DNA of 48,170 bases from assembly GCA_902618335.1 (NCBI GenBank), contig CACNAI010000008.1:1-48170 (forward strand), in the 5' to 3' direction. The stretch's first letter is position 1; each line of letters starts with the position of its first letter. Position numbers and translations under genes: made by a program. Positions 18,042 to 26,837 of the stretch are shown here, piece after piece. The stretch comes from an uncultured Prochlorococcus sp. GTDB taxonomy: Bacteria; Cyanobacteriota; Cyanobacteriia; PCC-6307; Cyanobiaceae. The notes below the pieces were generated by a model. It worked only from the letters and a program-made list of their open reading frames with translations. It was not told the origin of the DNA and ran no database searches.

Positions 18042-19625
18042 ATGATAGGATTCGGGAATAAATTTGAAAAGAAAAAACAAAATACAAAAAAAATCTTAAA
18101 TAGAAATACTGCTAATATAATTAATCAAGCATTCTTACTGCATGCTCAAGGAAATATAAAAGAAGCTCTTAAAAATTACAAACATTGTATCGATGCAGGA
18201 GTTAATGATGAAAGGATTTATTCTAATTGTGGACTTATACTCAAAAGTTCGGGCAATTTAAAAGAAGCAGAAATAATGCTTAGAAAAGCAATTAAAATTA
18301 ATCCTAATTCCGAATCTTCTCTCACAAATCTAGGAACAATATTGAAGGAACTTCAACAGTTAAGTGAAGCAGAATTATGTCATCAAAAAGCAATTAAAAT
18401 TAATCCTAATTTCAGCCTCGCATATACAAATCTTGGCAATGTTTTAAGAGAAATTAATAAATTTCAAGAAGCAGAAATAATGCTTAGAAAAGCAATTCAA
18501 ATAGACCCTAAATCAAGTATTGCGCATGCAAATCTTGGAGAGATCTTAAAAATCAAAGGGCAATTAAATGATTCAAAAATATCATTTAAGAAAGCTATAG
18601 AAATCAACCCTTCATTCTTTAAAGCATTCTATTCACTTTCAAAACTTTCTTTTGATAGCGATGATATTGTTTGGCAGAAATATTTACTTTCTGAAAAAAT
18701 TTTAAAAAAAACAAATGAAAAAGAAAAAATTGAGATTTATTTCGCAAGATCAAACGTTTTACACAAGAAAAAAAAATATAAAGAAAGTGCTAAAAATTTA
18801 GAAATTGCCAATAAGCTAAAACTTAAAATTTACCCTTCGGATATTGATAGATTAATAAATCAATCAAATTTACTAGTAAGTAAAAAAGTTGATGAAAAAA
18901 ATATTAATAAGAAAAAAAAATACTCTTCTAGTATTTTTATCGTAGGAATGCCAAGAAGTGGAACTACTTTAGTCGAATCTATTATCAGTCTTAATGATGA
19001 AGTTAAAGATTTAGGAGAAACAAATATATTTGAAAAAGCATATCGAGAGAGTATAAAAAAGAATCAACAATTTTCTCTTACTGATTTATATTTTCAAAAA
19101 ATAAAAGATTTAGGAATAAGTTCTTCTATTACATCAAATAAAAACTTATATAATTACCTATATGCTGGAATTATTGCAAATCAAGTTTCTAATTCCAAAA
19201 TAATACATTGTTTTAGAAATCCTTTAGATAATATTCTCTCTATTACAAGAGCGAATTTCTCAAAGGGAAATTACTATTCCTCATCAATAGAGGATTGCGC
19301 AAAAGTTTTTCTAAATCAAGAAAAAGTAATGAACATATATAAGAAACAATTTAGTTCAAATATCTTCGCAGTAAATTATGATTTACTAGTTACAAATCCA
19401 AAAACAATAATTAAACCATTAATAAAATGGTTGGGATGGGAATGGAATGAAAAATATTTATCTCCTCATAAGAATCAAAGAGCAGTTTTAACTGCTAGTA
19501 ATGTCCAAGTCCGTTCACCAATCAATTCAAAATCAATTGGTAGTTGGAAAAACTATAAAGAGATCTTGAAACCTGCTATTGAAATACTTACTAAAACTGA
19601 TAAGTATCGAGAGTTAATTTCATAA
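18042..19625 (+). CDS. TPR-repeat protein fused to a sulfotransferase domain
   Basis: The N-terminal part (about residues 22-205) holds roughly five tetratricopeptide repeats of 34 residues, for example EAEIMLRKAIKINPNSESSL. The C-terminal part (about 295-527) is a sulfotransferase: IFIVGMPRSGTTLVES (about 298-313) is the PAPS 5'-phosphosulfate loop, CFRNPLDNILSITRANFSKG is the 3'-phosphate segment, and SIGSWKNYKEIL near the end is the conserved tail. It would transfer sulfate from PAPS to a protein, sugar or other acceptor; the acceptor is unknown, though the layout resembles tyrosylprotein-sulfotransferase-like proteins of marine bacteria. Adjacent TPRs share near-identical DNA at 102- and 204-base spacing, a sign of recent unit duplication. 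Such genes are often accessory and horizontally mobile in picocyanobacteria. Confidence 0.88.
   Translation: MIGFGNKFEKKKQNTKKILNRNTANIINQAFLLHAQGNIKEALKNYKHCIDAGVNDERIYSNCGLILKSSGNLKEAEIMLRKAIKINPNSESSLTNLGTILKELQQLSEAELCHQKAIKINPNFSLAYTNLGNVLREINKFQEAEIMLRKAIQIDPKSSIAHANLGEILKIKGQLNDSKISFKKAIEINPSFFKAFYSLSKLSFDSDDIVWQKYLLSEKILKKTNEKEKIEIYFARSNVLHKKKKYKESAKNLEIANKLKLKIYPSDIDRLINQSNLLVSKKVDEKNINKKKKYSSSIFIVGMPRSGTTLVESIISLNDEVKDLGETNIFEKAYRESIKKNQQFSLTDLYFQKIKDLGISSSITSNKNLYNYLYAGIIANQVSNSKIIHCFRNPLDNILSITRANFSKGNYYSSSIEDCAKVFLNQEKVMNIYKKQFSSNIFAVNYDLLVTNPKTIIKPLIKWLGWEWNEKYLSPHKNQRAVLTASNVQVRSPINSKSIGSWKNYKEILKPAIEILTKTDKYRELIS
18264..18497 (+). repeat. Repeated TPR-coding DNA
   Basis: The same 30 bases (from gaagcagaaataatgc to gcaatt) occur at 18264-18293 and 18468-18497, 204 bases or two TPR units apart. 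A second shared stretch, gcaattaaaattaatccta, occurs at about 18288 and 18390, 102 bases or one unit apart. Identity at DNA level within a repeat protein suggests recent duplication or gene conversion of units. Confidence 0.8.
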
Positions 19626-19728
19626 AGTATTAAACAATTATTGCCTATTAATTACACTTAATGGGTTTCACCCTATTTTGAAACTTCAAACTCGTTGGTA
19701 TCATTGACTTCTATAAAGTAAAATTTCC

Positions 19729-19749
19729 GTGACAAACCGGTGACAAACC
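19729..19749. repeat. Tandem gtgacaaacc repeat downstream of guaA
   Basis: The 10-mer gtgacaaacc occurs twice at 19729-19738 and 19740-19749, an 11-base period, in the gap between the convergent TPR-sulfotransferase and guaA genes. No function is evident. Confidence 0.6.
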
Positions 19750-19787
19750 TATTAGTTCCATTTTTGATGAAATCAAGCAATTTTCCG

Positions 19788-21374
19788 TCACTCCCACTCA
19801 ATAGTTCCAGGAGGTTTACTCGTTATGTCATAAACAACTCTATTTACTGAAACTACTTCATTTACAACTCTATTTGAAATTCTTTCTAAAATCTGAAAAG
19901 GAATTTTTGACCAGTCTGCTGTCATACCATCTTCACTAGATACACAACGTAAAACGATTGGCCATGAGTAAGTTCTTTTATCACCCATAACTCCCACTGT
20001 TTTTACTGGTAACAATACTGCAAAAGCTTGCCAGATATTATCGTAAAGTCCTGCTTTTTTTATTTCGTCTCTCACTATCCAGTCTGCATCCCTTAAACAA
20101 TCAAGTTTTTCATTAGTCACTTCCCCCAAAATTCTTATAGCTAAACCTGGCCCAGGGAATGGATGCCTTTTTATTATTTCATCGGGCAAACCTAAAGCCC
20201 CTCCCAATTTTCTCACTTCATCCTTAAAAAGTTTTCTTAAAGGCTCAACTAATTTAAATTGTAGATCTTTTGGCAATCCACCCACATTATGATGACTTTT
20301 TATTTTCACAGCTATTCTCTCGCCTGTCTTGGGATCAATATTAGTTCCAGCACTCTCAATTACATCAGGATAAAGGGTGCCTTGCGCTAAGTATTGAAAA
20401 GGGCCCAATCTATTACTTTCTTCTTCAAAAACTCTAATAAATTCTTCACCAATAATTTTCCTTTTTTGTTCTGGATCAGTAATTCCTTTTAATTTAGTAA
20501 GGAACCTTTCCCTTGCATTAATATATTCAACCTTAATATGAAATTTCTTATCAAAAAAATTCATTAAAAATTCTGGTTCACCTTTTCTCATGAAACCTTG
20601 GTCTATAAACATACATGTAAGCTGATTTCCAATTGCTTTATTAAGAAGAAAAGCAAGAGTTGACGAATCAACTCCGCCAGACAGAGCAAGCAAAACTTTC
20701 TTATTACCAACTTGGTCTCTTATCCTAGGAATTACTTCCTCTAAAAAGGTATCAGTTGTCCAATCAGCCGCACATCCAGAGATTTTATAAACAAAATTTT
20801 TAATTACCGTCATCCCAAATTCTGAATGAATAACTTCAGGATGAAATTGAACCCCAAATAACTTCTTTTTTTGATTTGAAATTGCTGCGTGGAGTGTATT
20901 TTCGGTATGAGCAATTTTATTAAAACCATCAGGCAGATAATTAATTGAATCGCCGTGACTCATCCACATTATTGATTTATCCTTTACCTCAGAAAGGAGG
21001 TCACATTCTAAATCTAAGTTTATTGGTGCTCTTCCATACTCAGCTTTTTTAGTAGCTAAAGTGACAGACCCTCCAAGTTCTTTGACCATTAATTGCATGC
21101 CGTAACATATGCCAAGAATAGGAATTCCTAAATCAAAAATTTTTTTATTACAGTTCGGCGCGTTTTGGTCATATACAGAATTTGGCCCTCCACTCAAAAT
21201 TATTCCTTTGGGATTAATATTCAAGATATCCTCAATTGTAATAAAGTTGCTAACTACCAAAGAAAAAACATTAGTTTCTCTGATTCTTCTTGCAATCAGT
21301 TCAGAATATTGAGATCCAAAATCTAAAATTAATATTGAAGGATCTCGTTCTTTTTTGAAAGATTTTTGACTCAT
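19788..21374 (-). CDS. guaA: GMP synthase (glutamine-hydrolysing)
   Basis: GuaA aminates XMP to GMP using glutamine and ATP. The N-terminal class I amidotransferase has the nucleophile Cys90 in GICYGMQL and the partners His178 and Glu180 in FHPEV. The ATP pyrophosphatase domain has the P-loop SGGVDS at 232-237. The C-terminal dimerisation domain ends in the conserved PPGTIEWE. The 528-residue length is normal, and the start is ATG. It is convergent with the TPR-sulfotransferase gene across a 162-base gap that lacks a clear intrinsic terminator. Confidence 0.98.
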   Translation of the reverse strand: MSQKSFKKERDPSILILDFGSQYSELIARRIRETNVFSLVVSNFITIEDILNINPKGIILSGGPNSVYDQNAPNCNKKIFDLGIPILGICYGMQLMVKELGGSVTLATKKAEYGRAPINLDLECDLLSEVKDKSIMWMSHGDSINYLPDGFNKIAHTENTLHAAISNQKKKLFGVQFHPEVIHSEFGMTVIKNFVYKISGCAADWTTDTFLEEVIPRIRDQVGNKKVLLALSGGVDSSTLAFLLNKAIGNQLTCMFIDQGFMRKGEPEFLMNFFDKKFHIKVEYINARERFLTKLKGITDPEQKRKIIGEEFIRVFEEESNRLGPFQYLAQGTLYPDVIESAGTNIDPKTGERIAVKIKSHHNVGGLPKDLQFKLVEPLRKLFKDEVRKLGGALGLPDEIIKRHPFPGPGLAIRILGEVTNEKLDCLRDADWIVRDEIKKAGLYDNIWQAFAVLLPVKTVGVMGDKRTYSWPIVLRCVSSEDGMTADWSKIPFQILERISNRVVNEVVSVNRVVYDITSKPPGTIEWE

Positions 21375-21422
21375 GTATAAAAGTTAGCTCAATTTATTTA
21401 CAAAAGCATAATGAATCAAAAA

Positions 21423-22541
21423 TTAATCTAATTTAAAATGAGAAATATAATTATTACCATTTGTTCCAGACCACCTTATTCTTCTTTTTCTATCAAAAAT
21501 AATTGTTGCAATTTCCATATCGGTTTTAAGATATCTATTTACATATGCAAAAGATCGTTCTTCAATCTTATTTGATAAATTTTGGAATAACTTATCCGCT
21601 ATAGATTTATTAAATTTTTCAAGAAGTAATAAGGCATCCTCAAGATTATTTAAGTGAGATAATTGGAAGATTAATTCAGATGGTAACTTTTCCTTAACAG
21701 CCAAAAAAACTAGAATCTCAATTCTTCCATCGGCTAAATGATTATGTGTATGAAAAATACCACCTGCTAATTTAATTAATTTTCCGTGATAGCCAAAAAG
21801 AATTACAGTTTTAACATTTTTTATTGCAGCATCAACTATTAGTGGACCTATCCAGTTACCAACTTTAATTATTGGCAAGTTTAGATTAAAATTTTTTGCT
21901 AAATTATACCCATTTTCACCAATAACAAAAATAACTTTACCTTTAAAATCATTTTTAATTAAATTTTCAAGCTTTTTTTTAGCCTCTTTTAATTGATCAG
22001 GAGAAGCACTTGAATAAGTCTCAGCAGAAGTTCCAATAATAGATAATCCATCCACAATACCAAATGACTTATTACTAGTTCTCTCCGCTAAAAACTCTCC
22101 ATTTGGAAAAATAATCTCTAAATTCAAATTAAAACCTTCTGGAATAATATCTAGTAAATTTTCATATAAAACTTCTTTAGCAAAATCAGAAATACATATA
22201 TCTGATGTATCTTCTTTAATGCCTACACCAGATCCTGCAATAATATTTATGTGATTTTTTTGAATAGGATGATTTAAAAGATTTTTTTCTAAAGAAACTT
22301 TAGTCCATATCTCTAAGTTGTTTGTAATATCAAGATCTAAACCAGACTTTGCAAAAGAAATTCCTAATGCTTGCGATTCACCTTTGAGTAAACCAACAGA
22401 ATGAACCTCAATTTTTACTTGTTTTTTTTCACTTGGAATTTTTATGAGTTCATAATTTTCAAATGAAAAACCTACCAATTTTTTTAATGCTGACCTAGCA
22501 GCTCCAGCTACCCACAAAGGTAAAGAAAATCCTTTTTTCAA
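21423..22541 (-). CDS. cbiD: Cobalt-precorrin-5B (C1)-methyltransferase CbiD
   Basis: CbiD methylates C1 of cobalt-precorrin-5B in the anaerobic (early cobalt insertion) route to cobalamin, as expected in Prochlorococcus, which makes pseudocobalamin. The opening KGFSLPLWVAGAARSALKKL is the family N-terminus, and GSGVGI and GYHGKLIKLAGGIFHTHNH are further conserved segments. At 372 residues it is complete. The start is TTG at 22541, since no ATG lies upstream in frame near the conserved start. It is divergent from the aminotransferase gene with only 60 bases between, and 48 bases upstream of guaA on the same strand. No cobalamin riboswitch fits in that gap. Confidence 0.93.
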   Translation of the reverse strand: MKKGFSLPLWVAGAARSALKKLVGFSFENYELIKIPSEKKQVKIEVHSVGLLKGESQALGISFAKSGLDLDITNNLEIWTKVSLEKNLLNHPIQKNHINIIAGSGVGIKEDTSDICISDFAKEVLYENLLDIIPEGFNLNLEIIFPNGEFLAERTSNKSFGIVDGLSIIGTSAETYSSASPDQLKEAKKKLENLIKNDFKGKVIFVIGENGYNLAKNFNLNLPIIKVGNWIGPLIVDAAIKNVKTVILFGYHGKLIKLAGGIFHTHNHLADGRIEILVFLAVKEKLPSELIFQLSHLNNLEDALLLLEKFNKSIADKLFQNLSNKIEERSFAYVNRYLKTDMEIATIIFDRKRRIRWSGTNGNNYISHFKLD

Positions 22542-22601
22542 ATCAAGTAATTGAAAAATATATAATGAGAACTAATCTAAGAATGACCTATTTAACAAAA
22601 A

Positions 22602-23765
22602 GTGGCCATACACAAAAAATTATCATTGATGATTCCTGGACCCACGCCTGTTCCAGAAAAAGTTTTACAAGCATTAAGTAAACATCCAATAGGCCATCGC
22701 AGTAAAGAATTCCAAACACTCGTAAAAAGTACTACTGAAAATTTACAATGGCTTCATCAAACTCAAAATGATGTTCTAACAATTACTGGTAGTGGAACTG
22801 CTGCAATGGAAGCAGGGATAATTAATACTTTAAGTAAAGGGGATAAGGTAATTTGTGGAGAAAATGGAAAATTTGGCGAAAGATGGGTAAAAGTTGCCAA
22901 GGAATTTGGCTTAGAAGTGATAAAAATAGATTCTGAATGGGGAACTCCCCTGAATCCAGAAAAATTCAAAACAGTATTAAAAGAAGATACAAAAAAAGAA
23001 ATAAAAGCAGTTATACTGACTCATTCTGAAACCTCAACTGGTGTAATAAATGATCTAGAAACTATAAGCTCGTACATCGCGGAACACGACAAAGCATTAT
23101 CTATTGTTGACTGCGTAACAAGTCTTGGAGCTTGTAATGTACCAGTAGATCAATGGAAATTAGATATTGTTGCATCAGGATCACAAAAGGGCTACATGAT
23201 ACCGCCAGGCCTTAGTTTTATATCTATGAGCGAAAAAGCATGGGCAGCTACGGAAAAATCTAATTTACCCAAATTTTATTTAGATTTAAAATCTTACAGA
23301 AAGAGTCTTTTAAGTAATAGCAATCCATATACTCCAGCGGTTAATTTAGTTTTTGCTTTAGATGAAGCCTTAAAAATGATGCGAGAAGAAGGCTTAGAAA
23401 ACATTTTCTTGAGACACAATAAACATAAATTAGCAATGAGTAATTCTCTAAAGGCTTTAAACCTACAGTTATTTGCTAATGAAAATCATTTAAGCCCATC
23501 AATTACTGCTGTAAAAACTGGAGAAATAGATGCTGAAGAATTTAGAAAGGCAATAAAAAATAATTTTGATATCTTACTTGCTGGTGGTCAAGATCATTTG
23601 AAAGGGAAAATTTTCCGAGTAGGTCACTTAGGATATGTTCATGATAGAGATATCATTACAGCAATTTCTGCTATCAGCAGTACTCTTCTCAGTCTAGGGA
23701 ACATATCAGCCCAACAAGCTGGAAAAGCATTAGAAGTTGCGTATCAATATCTTGAGGCAAACTGA
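22602..23765 (+). CDS. PLP-dependent alanine-glyoxylate / serine-pyruvate family aminotransferase
   Basis: This is a class V aminotransferase of 387 residues. The opening MIPGPTPVPEKVLQAL and HRSKEF motif, the PLP-phosphate segment GSGTAAMEA, the cofactor Asp in SIVDCVTS, and the Schiff-base Lys197 in SGSQKGYMIPPG are all visible. Members act as alanine-glyoxylate, serine-glyoxylate or serine-pyruvate aminotransferases; in a cyanobacterium glyoxylate use in photorespiratory glycine formation is the likely role, but the substrate is inferred. The start is GTG, just before the conserved N-terminus. It ends one base before the stop of a small convergent gene. Confidence 0.9.
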   Translation: MAIHKKLSLMIPGPTPVPEKVLQALSKHPIGHRSKEFQTLVKSTTENLQWLHQTQNDVLTITGSGTAAMEAGIINTLSKGDKVICGENGKFGERWVKVAKEFGLEVIKIDSEWGTPLNPEKFKTVLKEDTKKEIKAVILTHSETSTGVINDLETISSYIAEHDKALSIVDCVTSLGACNVPVDQWKLDIVASGSQKGYMIPPGLSFISMSEKAWAATEKSNLPKFYLDLKSYRKSLLSNSNPYTPAVNLVFALDEALKMMREEGLENIFLRHNKHKLAMSNSLKALNLQLFANENHLSPSITAVKTGEIDAEEFRKAIKNNFDILLAGGQDHLKGKIFRVGHLGYVHDRDIITAISAISSTLLSLGNISAQQAGKALEVAYQYLEAN

Positions 23766-23766
23766 A

Positions 23767-23964
23767 TTAAGTACCAGGCTCTTCAACATTTCCGCCTAGT
23801 TCAACGATCTTTTTTCTAAGGATTATTGATTTTTTTTCATCTCCTTTAGTTTGCGCTATAGCAAGAGCAAACTCTAATTTTTCAAGTTGGTGGCCGCCCT
23901 CAAAAAAAGATAATTTTTTCTTTATGCGGCTCTTATTAGCTCTGTATGAAATTTGAGAAGACAT
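23767..23964 (-). CDS. Small conserved-looking hypothetical protein (65 aa)
   Basis: I do not recognise a named family. The protein is basic at the N-terminus (SYRANKSRIKKKLSFF) and predicted helical (LEKLEFALAIAQTKGDEKKSIILRKKIVEL), without Cys, signal peptide or membrane segment. The frame has an ATG start and fills an otherwise empty interval between two genes, ending one base from the aminotransferase stop, which supports it as a real gene. Pattern memory suggests similar small proteins in other picocyanobacteria. Confidence 0.65.
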   Translation of the reverse strand: MSSQISYRANKSRIKKKLSFFEGGHQLEKLEFALAIAQTKGDEKKSIILRKKIVELGGNVEEPGT

Positions 23965-24097
23965 AAAAATTCATGCTTTAAGATATATTATGCCAACAAA
24001 AGGGTACATTACGAGAGGTAAACAAAAATATTTTTTGCTTAAAAACACAAGCAAAAAAATTTTTCTCTAATATTATGTCCAAGCGCCTTTTAAATTA

Positions 24098-24610
24098 ATG
24101 CCAAATATAAATCTAATTTATTATCTAATTGCAGGTGGAATTTTTGGATCTTTAGCTCTAAAAACTGGAATTCCAGCGGCTCCTCTTGCAGGAGCTCTGA
24201 TAGGAGCAAGCATACTTAGCGTCAGCGGGAAAGTTGAATTAGCAGAGTGGCCGAGTGGGACAAGAACAATATTAGAAATTGGAATAGGGACAGTTATTGG
24301 TACATCGCTTACCAAAGACTCTCTAGCTGATCTTCAAAGCTTATGGAGACCTGCAATCTTAATCACTTTTACTTTAGTTATTACAGGATTAGCAATTGGA
24401 TTATGGACAAGTAGATTACTCAATATAGATGTGATTACAACTATTCTAGGGGCTGCTCCTGGAGGTATTAGCGGAATGAGTCTCGTAGGATCAGAATATG
24501 GAGTGGGCGCTGCAGTCGCAACTCTTCACGCAGTGAGGTTAATAACTGTACTTTTAATTCTTCCTCTCGTTGTGAAATGCTTGAACTTATTTGGAATAAT
24601 AAAATCTTAA
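24098..24610 (+). CDS. AbrB-family membrane protein (single unit)
   Basis: This 170-residue protein is highly hydrophobic with about five membrane segments (YYLIAGGIFGSLAL, ILITFTLVITGLAIGLW, RLITVLLILPLVVK and others). The Gly- and Pro-rich turns TGIPAAPLAGALIGA and LGAAPGGISGMSLVG match the AbrB membrane duplication unit (PF05145), usually present twice in about 350 residues. Here there is a single unit, as is common in cyanobacteria, so it may act as a dimer. It is unrelated to the AbrB DNA-binding regulator, and no substrate is known. Confidence 0.75.
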   Translation: MPNINLIYYLIAGGIFGSLALKTGIPAAPLAGALIGASILSVSGKVELAEWPSGTRTILEIGIGTVIGTSLTKDSLADLQSLWRPAILITFTLVITGLAIGLWTSRLLNIDVITTILGAAPGGISGMSLVGSEYGVGAAVATLHAVRLITVLLILPLVVKCLNLFGIIKS

Positions 24611-24666
24611 AATTCTATAGACATATTCTCAATAAAAGATATTTTTAAATAGAAGAAAAAACTGTA

Positions 24667-25107
24667 ATGCAAAGATTTAAGCAGAAAAAAATTATATTTT
24701 CTCTTTTAGGAATTTTTACTCCCTTAGCACTTACTACATCAAAAGTAAATGCAAGCTCATTTGGAGCAGAAATTTTTTGTAATATGCGAGACAGTGGGAA
24801 TGATCATAGAAGTAGTTGGGAAGCAGCTTATACATACATTAAAAAACAAAAAGGCGGAATTTTTAAAGTCTCACCCAAACAAGCAGCGTCACAAATTACT
24901 GAAACAGTCATAAGAGAACGTGAAAAATTTTCTTTCTGTATTGAATACCTAAATAATCTTCATCCAGATAGAAAACTTCAAAGAGAATTACAAAAAGAAA
25001 GAAAGAAAAAGGAAAAAGAAGCAAAAGATAGAGAAAATAAAAGAAGAGAATTGGATGAATATAATGACGAATTCACAGAAGAGACTAATGAAAGATATGG
25101 CTATTGA
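24667..25107 (+). CDS. Exported hypothetical protein with charged C-terminus
   Basis: The function is unknown. Residues 1-30 form a signal peptide: basic start (MQRFKQKKI), hydrophobic core (FSLLGIFTPLALT) and a cleavage-like site after VNA. The mature part has two Cys (about 38 and 92, in EIFCNMRD and FSFCIEYL) that could form a disulfide in the periplasm or lumen. The last 50 residues are strongly charged and helical (KERKKKEKEAKDRENKRREL). It resembles small secreted proteins I associate with picocyanobacteria (possibly DUF6554; not certain). It lies 56 bases after the AbrB-family gene on the same strand. Confidence 0.75.
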   Translation: MQRFKQKKIIFSLLGIFTPLALTTSKVNASSFGAEIFCNMRDSGNDHRSSWEAAYTYIKKQKGGIFKVSPKQAASQITETVIREREKFSFCIEYLNNLHPDRKLQRELQKERKKKEKEAKDRENKRRELDEYNDEFTEETNERYGY

Positions 25108-25270
25108 CAATCAAGAGAGAATTCTTTTTTTTGATGGTCGATTTAATTAATAGCATTTTGTAACTATTAACACTAAATTGAATTATTACTAGCGAATAAA
25201 TCTAAAAATGATAGTTGAATATTGACTTTTTATAAATTCAAGCCATTATTTATTTAATTAAATAATCTGA

Positions 25271-25672
25271 ATGCATATTAACGATGCGGTATTCTTAGAG
25301 GATTTATGTCCAAAGTTCAGATTGAGACAATGGCGAAAATCAATTCATAGATTTACGGGAAAAAGTTGTATATATTGCGGAAAACCATCTGAATCTATAG
25401 ATCATGTATTACCCCGAAGCCAAGGTGGCTTGAGCACAACAGAAAACTGCGTACCTGCTTGCCTATCTTGTAATGGAGATAAATCAGATAAAAATGCTTT
25501 GTATTGGTATAGAAAACAAAAATTTTATGATCCTAGAAGAGCAATGGCTATAAGAGCTTGGTTAGAAGGAGATTTAAGATTAGCTATAAGATTATTGCAA
25601 TGGGCTAATCCTGCTTTCAAAGTAAATAAAAAAAGTTGCGAAAACGAAGAACCAAAATACAAAGCAGCTTGA
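25271..25672 (+). CDS. HNH endonuclease family protein
   Basis: A small 133-residue HNH domain protein. The zinc-binding pair C33-x2-C36 (CIYCGKP) and C64-x2-C67 (CLSCNGDKS) frame the HNH core: IDHVLPRSQGG gives the catalytic His45, TTENC holds the central Asn59, and Asn68 is the terminal member. All key residues are present. Such proteins are found widely in cyanobacteria as stand-alone genes and probably nick or cut DNA; whether this is a domesticated homing enzyme is unknown. Its stop abuts the stop of a small convergent gene. Confidence 0.87.
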   Translation: MHINDAVFLEDLCPKFRLRQWRKSIHRFTGKSCIYCGKPSESIDHVLPRSQGGLSTTENCVPACLSCNGDKSDKNALYWYRKQKFYDPRRAMAIRAWLEGDLRLAIRLLQWANPAFKVNKKSCENEEPKYKAA

Positions 25673-25900
25673 CTACCAAACATTACATAATTTACTAGGG
25701 TTATATCTTTCACATATACTTTCCAACTCCCTTGGAGATTCTGGTAATATTAAAAAGGTAGACAAGGAAACGAGAACAATAAATAATTTTTGGTAGAATT
25801 TAAAATCAAAAACTTTAATTTCTTGCTTTCTCTGAGAACTAAAACTTTTTGCAGGAGCAAAAGTTTTAGATTCTAATTCAGACCTAACTGCTGTTTTCAT
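25673..25900 (-). CDS. Small single-helix membrane protein (75 aa), unknown function
   Basis: I do not recognise a named family. The basic N-terminus (about 1-35) precedes one membrane helix (YQKLFIVLVSLSTFLIL, about 37-53), then a short tail with two Cys (SICERYNPSKLCNVW). ATG start, no frame disruption, and the stop is directly adjacent to the HNH gene stop, which is typical of packed real genes. The two Cys in the tail may be exposed in the periplasm or lumen. It is divergent from the epimerase-like gene. Confidence 0.6.
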   Translation of the reverse strand: MKTAVRSELESKTFAPAKSFSSQRKQEIKVFDFKFYQKLFIVLVSLSTFLILPESPRELESICERYNPSKLCNVW

Positions 25901-25934
25901 TGTAAATAATACATATGTACTACTTTAAGCCCTT

Positions 25935-26813
25935 ATGAATAATTTCGCAAGTTCTCTAGATAAAGAATCTAAATTTTTAATCTTTGGATGTGGATTTAGT
26001 GGTAATTTCTTTGCAAAAACTATAAGGAAGTTAGGTTACACCGCTTTAACAAGTTCGAGAACCAATAAACGAGATCAAAATAGTTTCGTTTTCAACAGTG
26101 ATGACGAAAAAGTTCCTGATGAAAAAATTTTTGAGGGTGTAACTCATGTTCTTAGTTGTATCCCTCCCGGGAAAAATGGTAAAGATCCGTTATTAAGCAG
26201 TCTTAAAAGTAAGCTACAAAGTTTATCCCTTAAATGGATTGGATATTTATCCACCACAGGAGTGTATGGGAACACGAAAGGTGATTGGGTATCTGAGTTT
26301 GACAAACCTAACCCTTTTCAAAAAAGAAGTCATACAAGATTAAGTTGCGAAACAGAATGGATTGAATCTGGTTTACCAGTACAAATTTTTAGGTTGCCTG
26401 GGATTTATGGACCTGGAAGATCCACATTTGAAGCAATCAAAAATCAAAAGATTCGAGTTATTTTAAAGAAAGATCAAGTATTTTCAAGAATTCACGTTGC
26501 TGATATTACGCATGCAATCATATATCTATTGCAAAATAGAGATTCTTTAAAATTTCACCAAATTATAAATATTGCCGATGATAAACCCTGTTCTCAAATA
26601 GAGGTTATTCAATATTGCTACGATCTACTTGGCTTAAAAATGCCAAAGCCTGTGATATTTGATGAAGTCAAAAAAGAATTATCACCGATTGCTCAATCTT
26701 TTTGGATGGAAAATAGAAGAGTTTCTAATAAGCTTTTATGCGAAACACTTGGATATAAACTAATGTATAAAAACTACAGAATTGGCTTAAAAAATTGTTT
26801 TTTAAATAGCTAA
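25935..26813 (+). CDS. NAD-dependent epimerase/dehydratase-like (SDR) protein, YeeZ type
   Basis: An atypical short-chain dehydrogenase of 292 residues. The N-terminal nucleotide-binding segment is FLIFGCGFSGNFFAKTIRKLGY. The sequence STTGVYGNTKGDWVSE contains the usual YG active-site region and FRLPGIYGPGRSTFE the substrate-domain motif; a KxxxY catalytic pair is not clearly intact. These YeeZ-like proteins act on nucleoside-diphosphate sugars or unknown substrates. It is followed by pdxA after 24 bases on the same strand. Confidence 0.8.
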   Translation: MNNFASSLDKESKFLIFGCGFSGNFFAKTIRKLGYTALTSSRTNKRDQNSFVFNSDDEKVPDEKIFEGVTHVLSCIPPGKNGKDPLLSSLKSKLQSLSLKWIGYLSTTGVYGNTKGDWVSEFDKPNPFQKRSHTRLSCETEWIESGLPVQIFRLPGIYGPGRSTFEAIKNQKIRVILKKDQVFSRIHVADITHAIIYLLQNRDSLKFHQIINIADDKPCSQIEVIQYCYDLLGLKMPKPVIFDEVKKELSPIAQSFWMENRRVSNKLLCETLGYKLMYKNYRIGLKNCFLNS

Positions 26814-26837
26814 AAATTAATAAATTTAAAAGTTTTT

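Noticed and set aside
17055-19625. CRISPR system around the Cas4-like nuclease
   Set aside because: No direct-repeat array and no other cas genes are present in the window.
22542-22601. Cobalamin riboswitch ahead of cbiD
   Set aside because: The gap is only 60 bases, far too short for one, and no conserved motif is visible.
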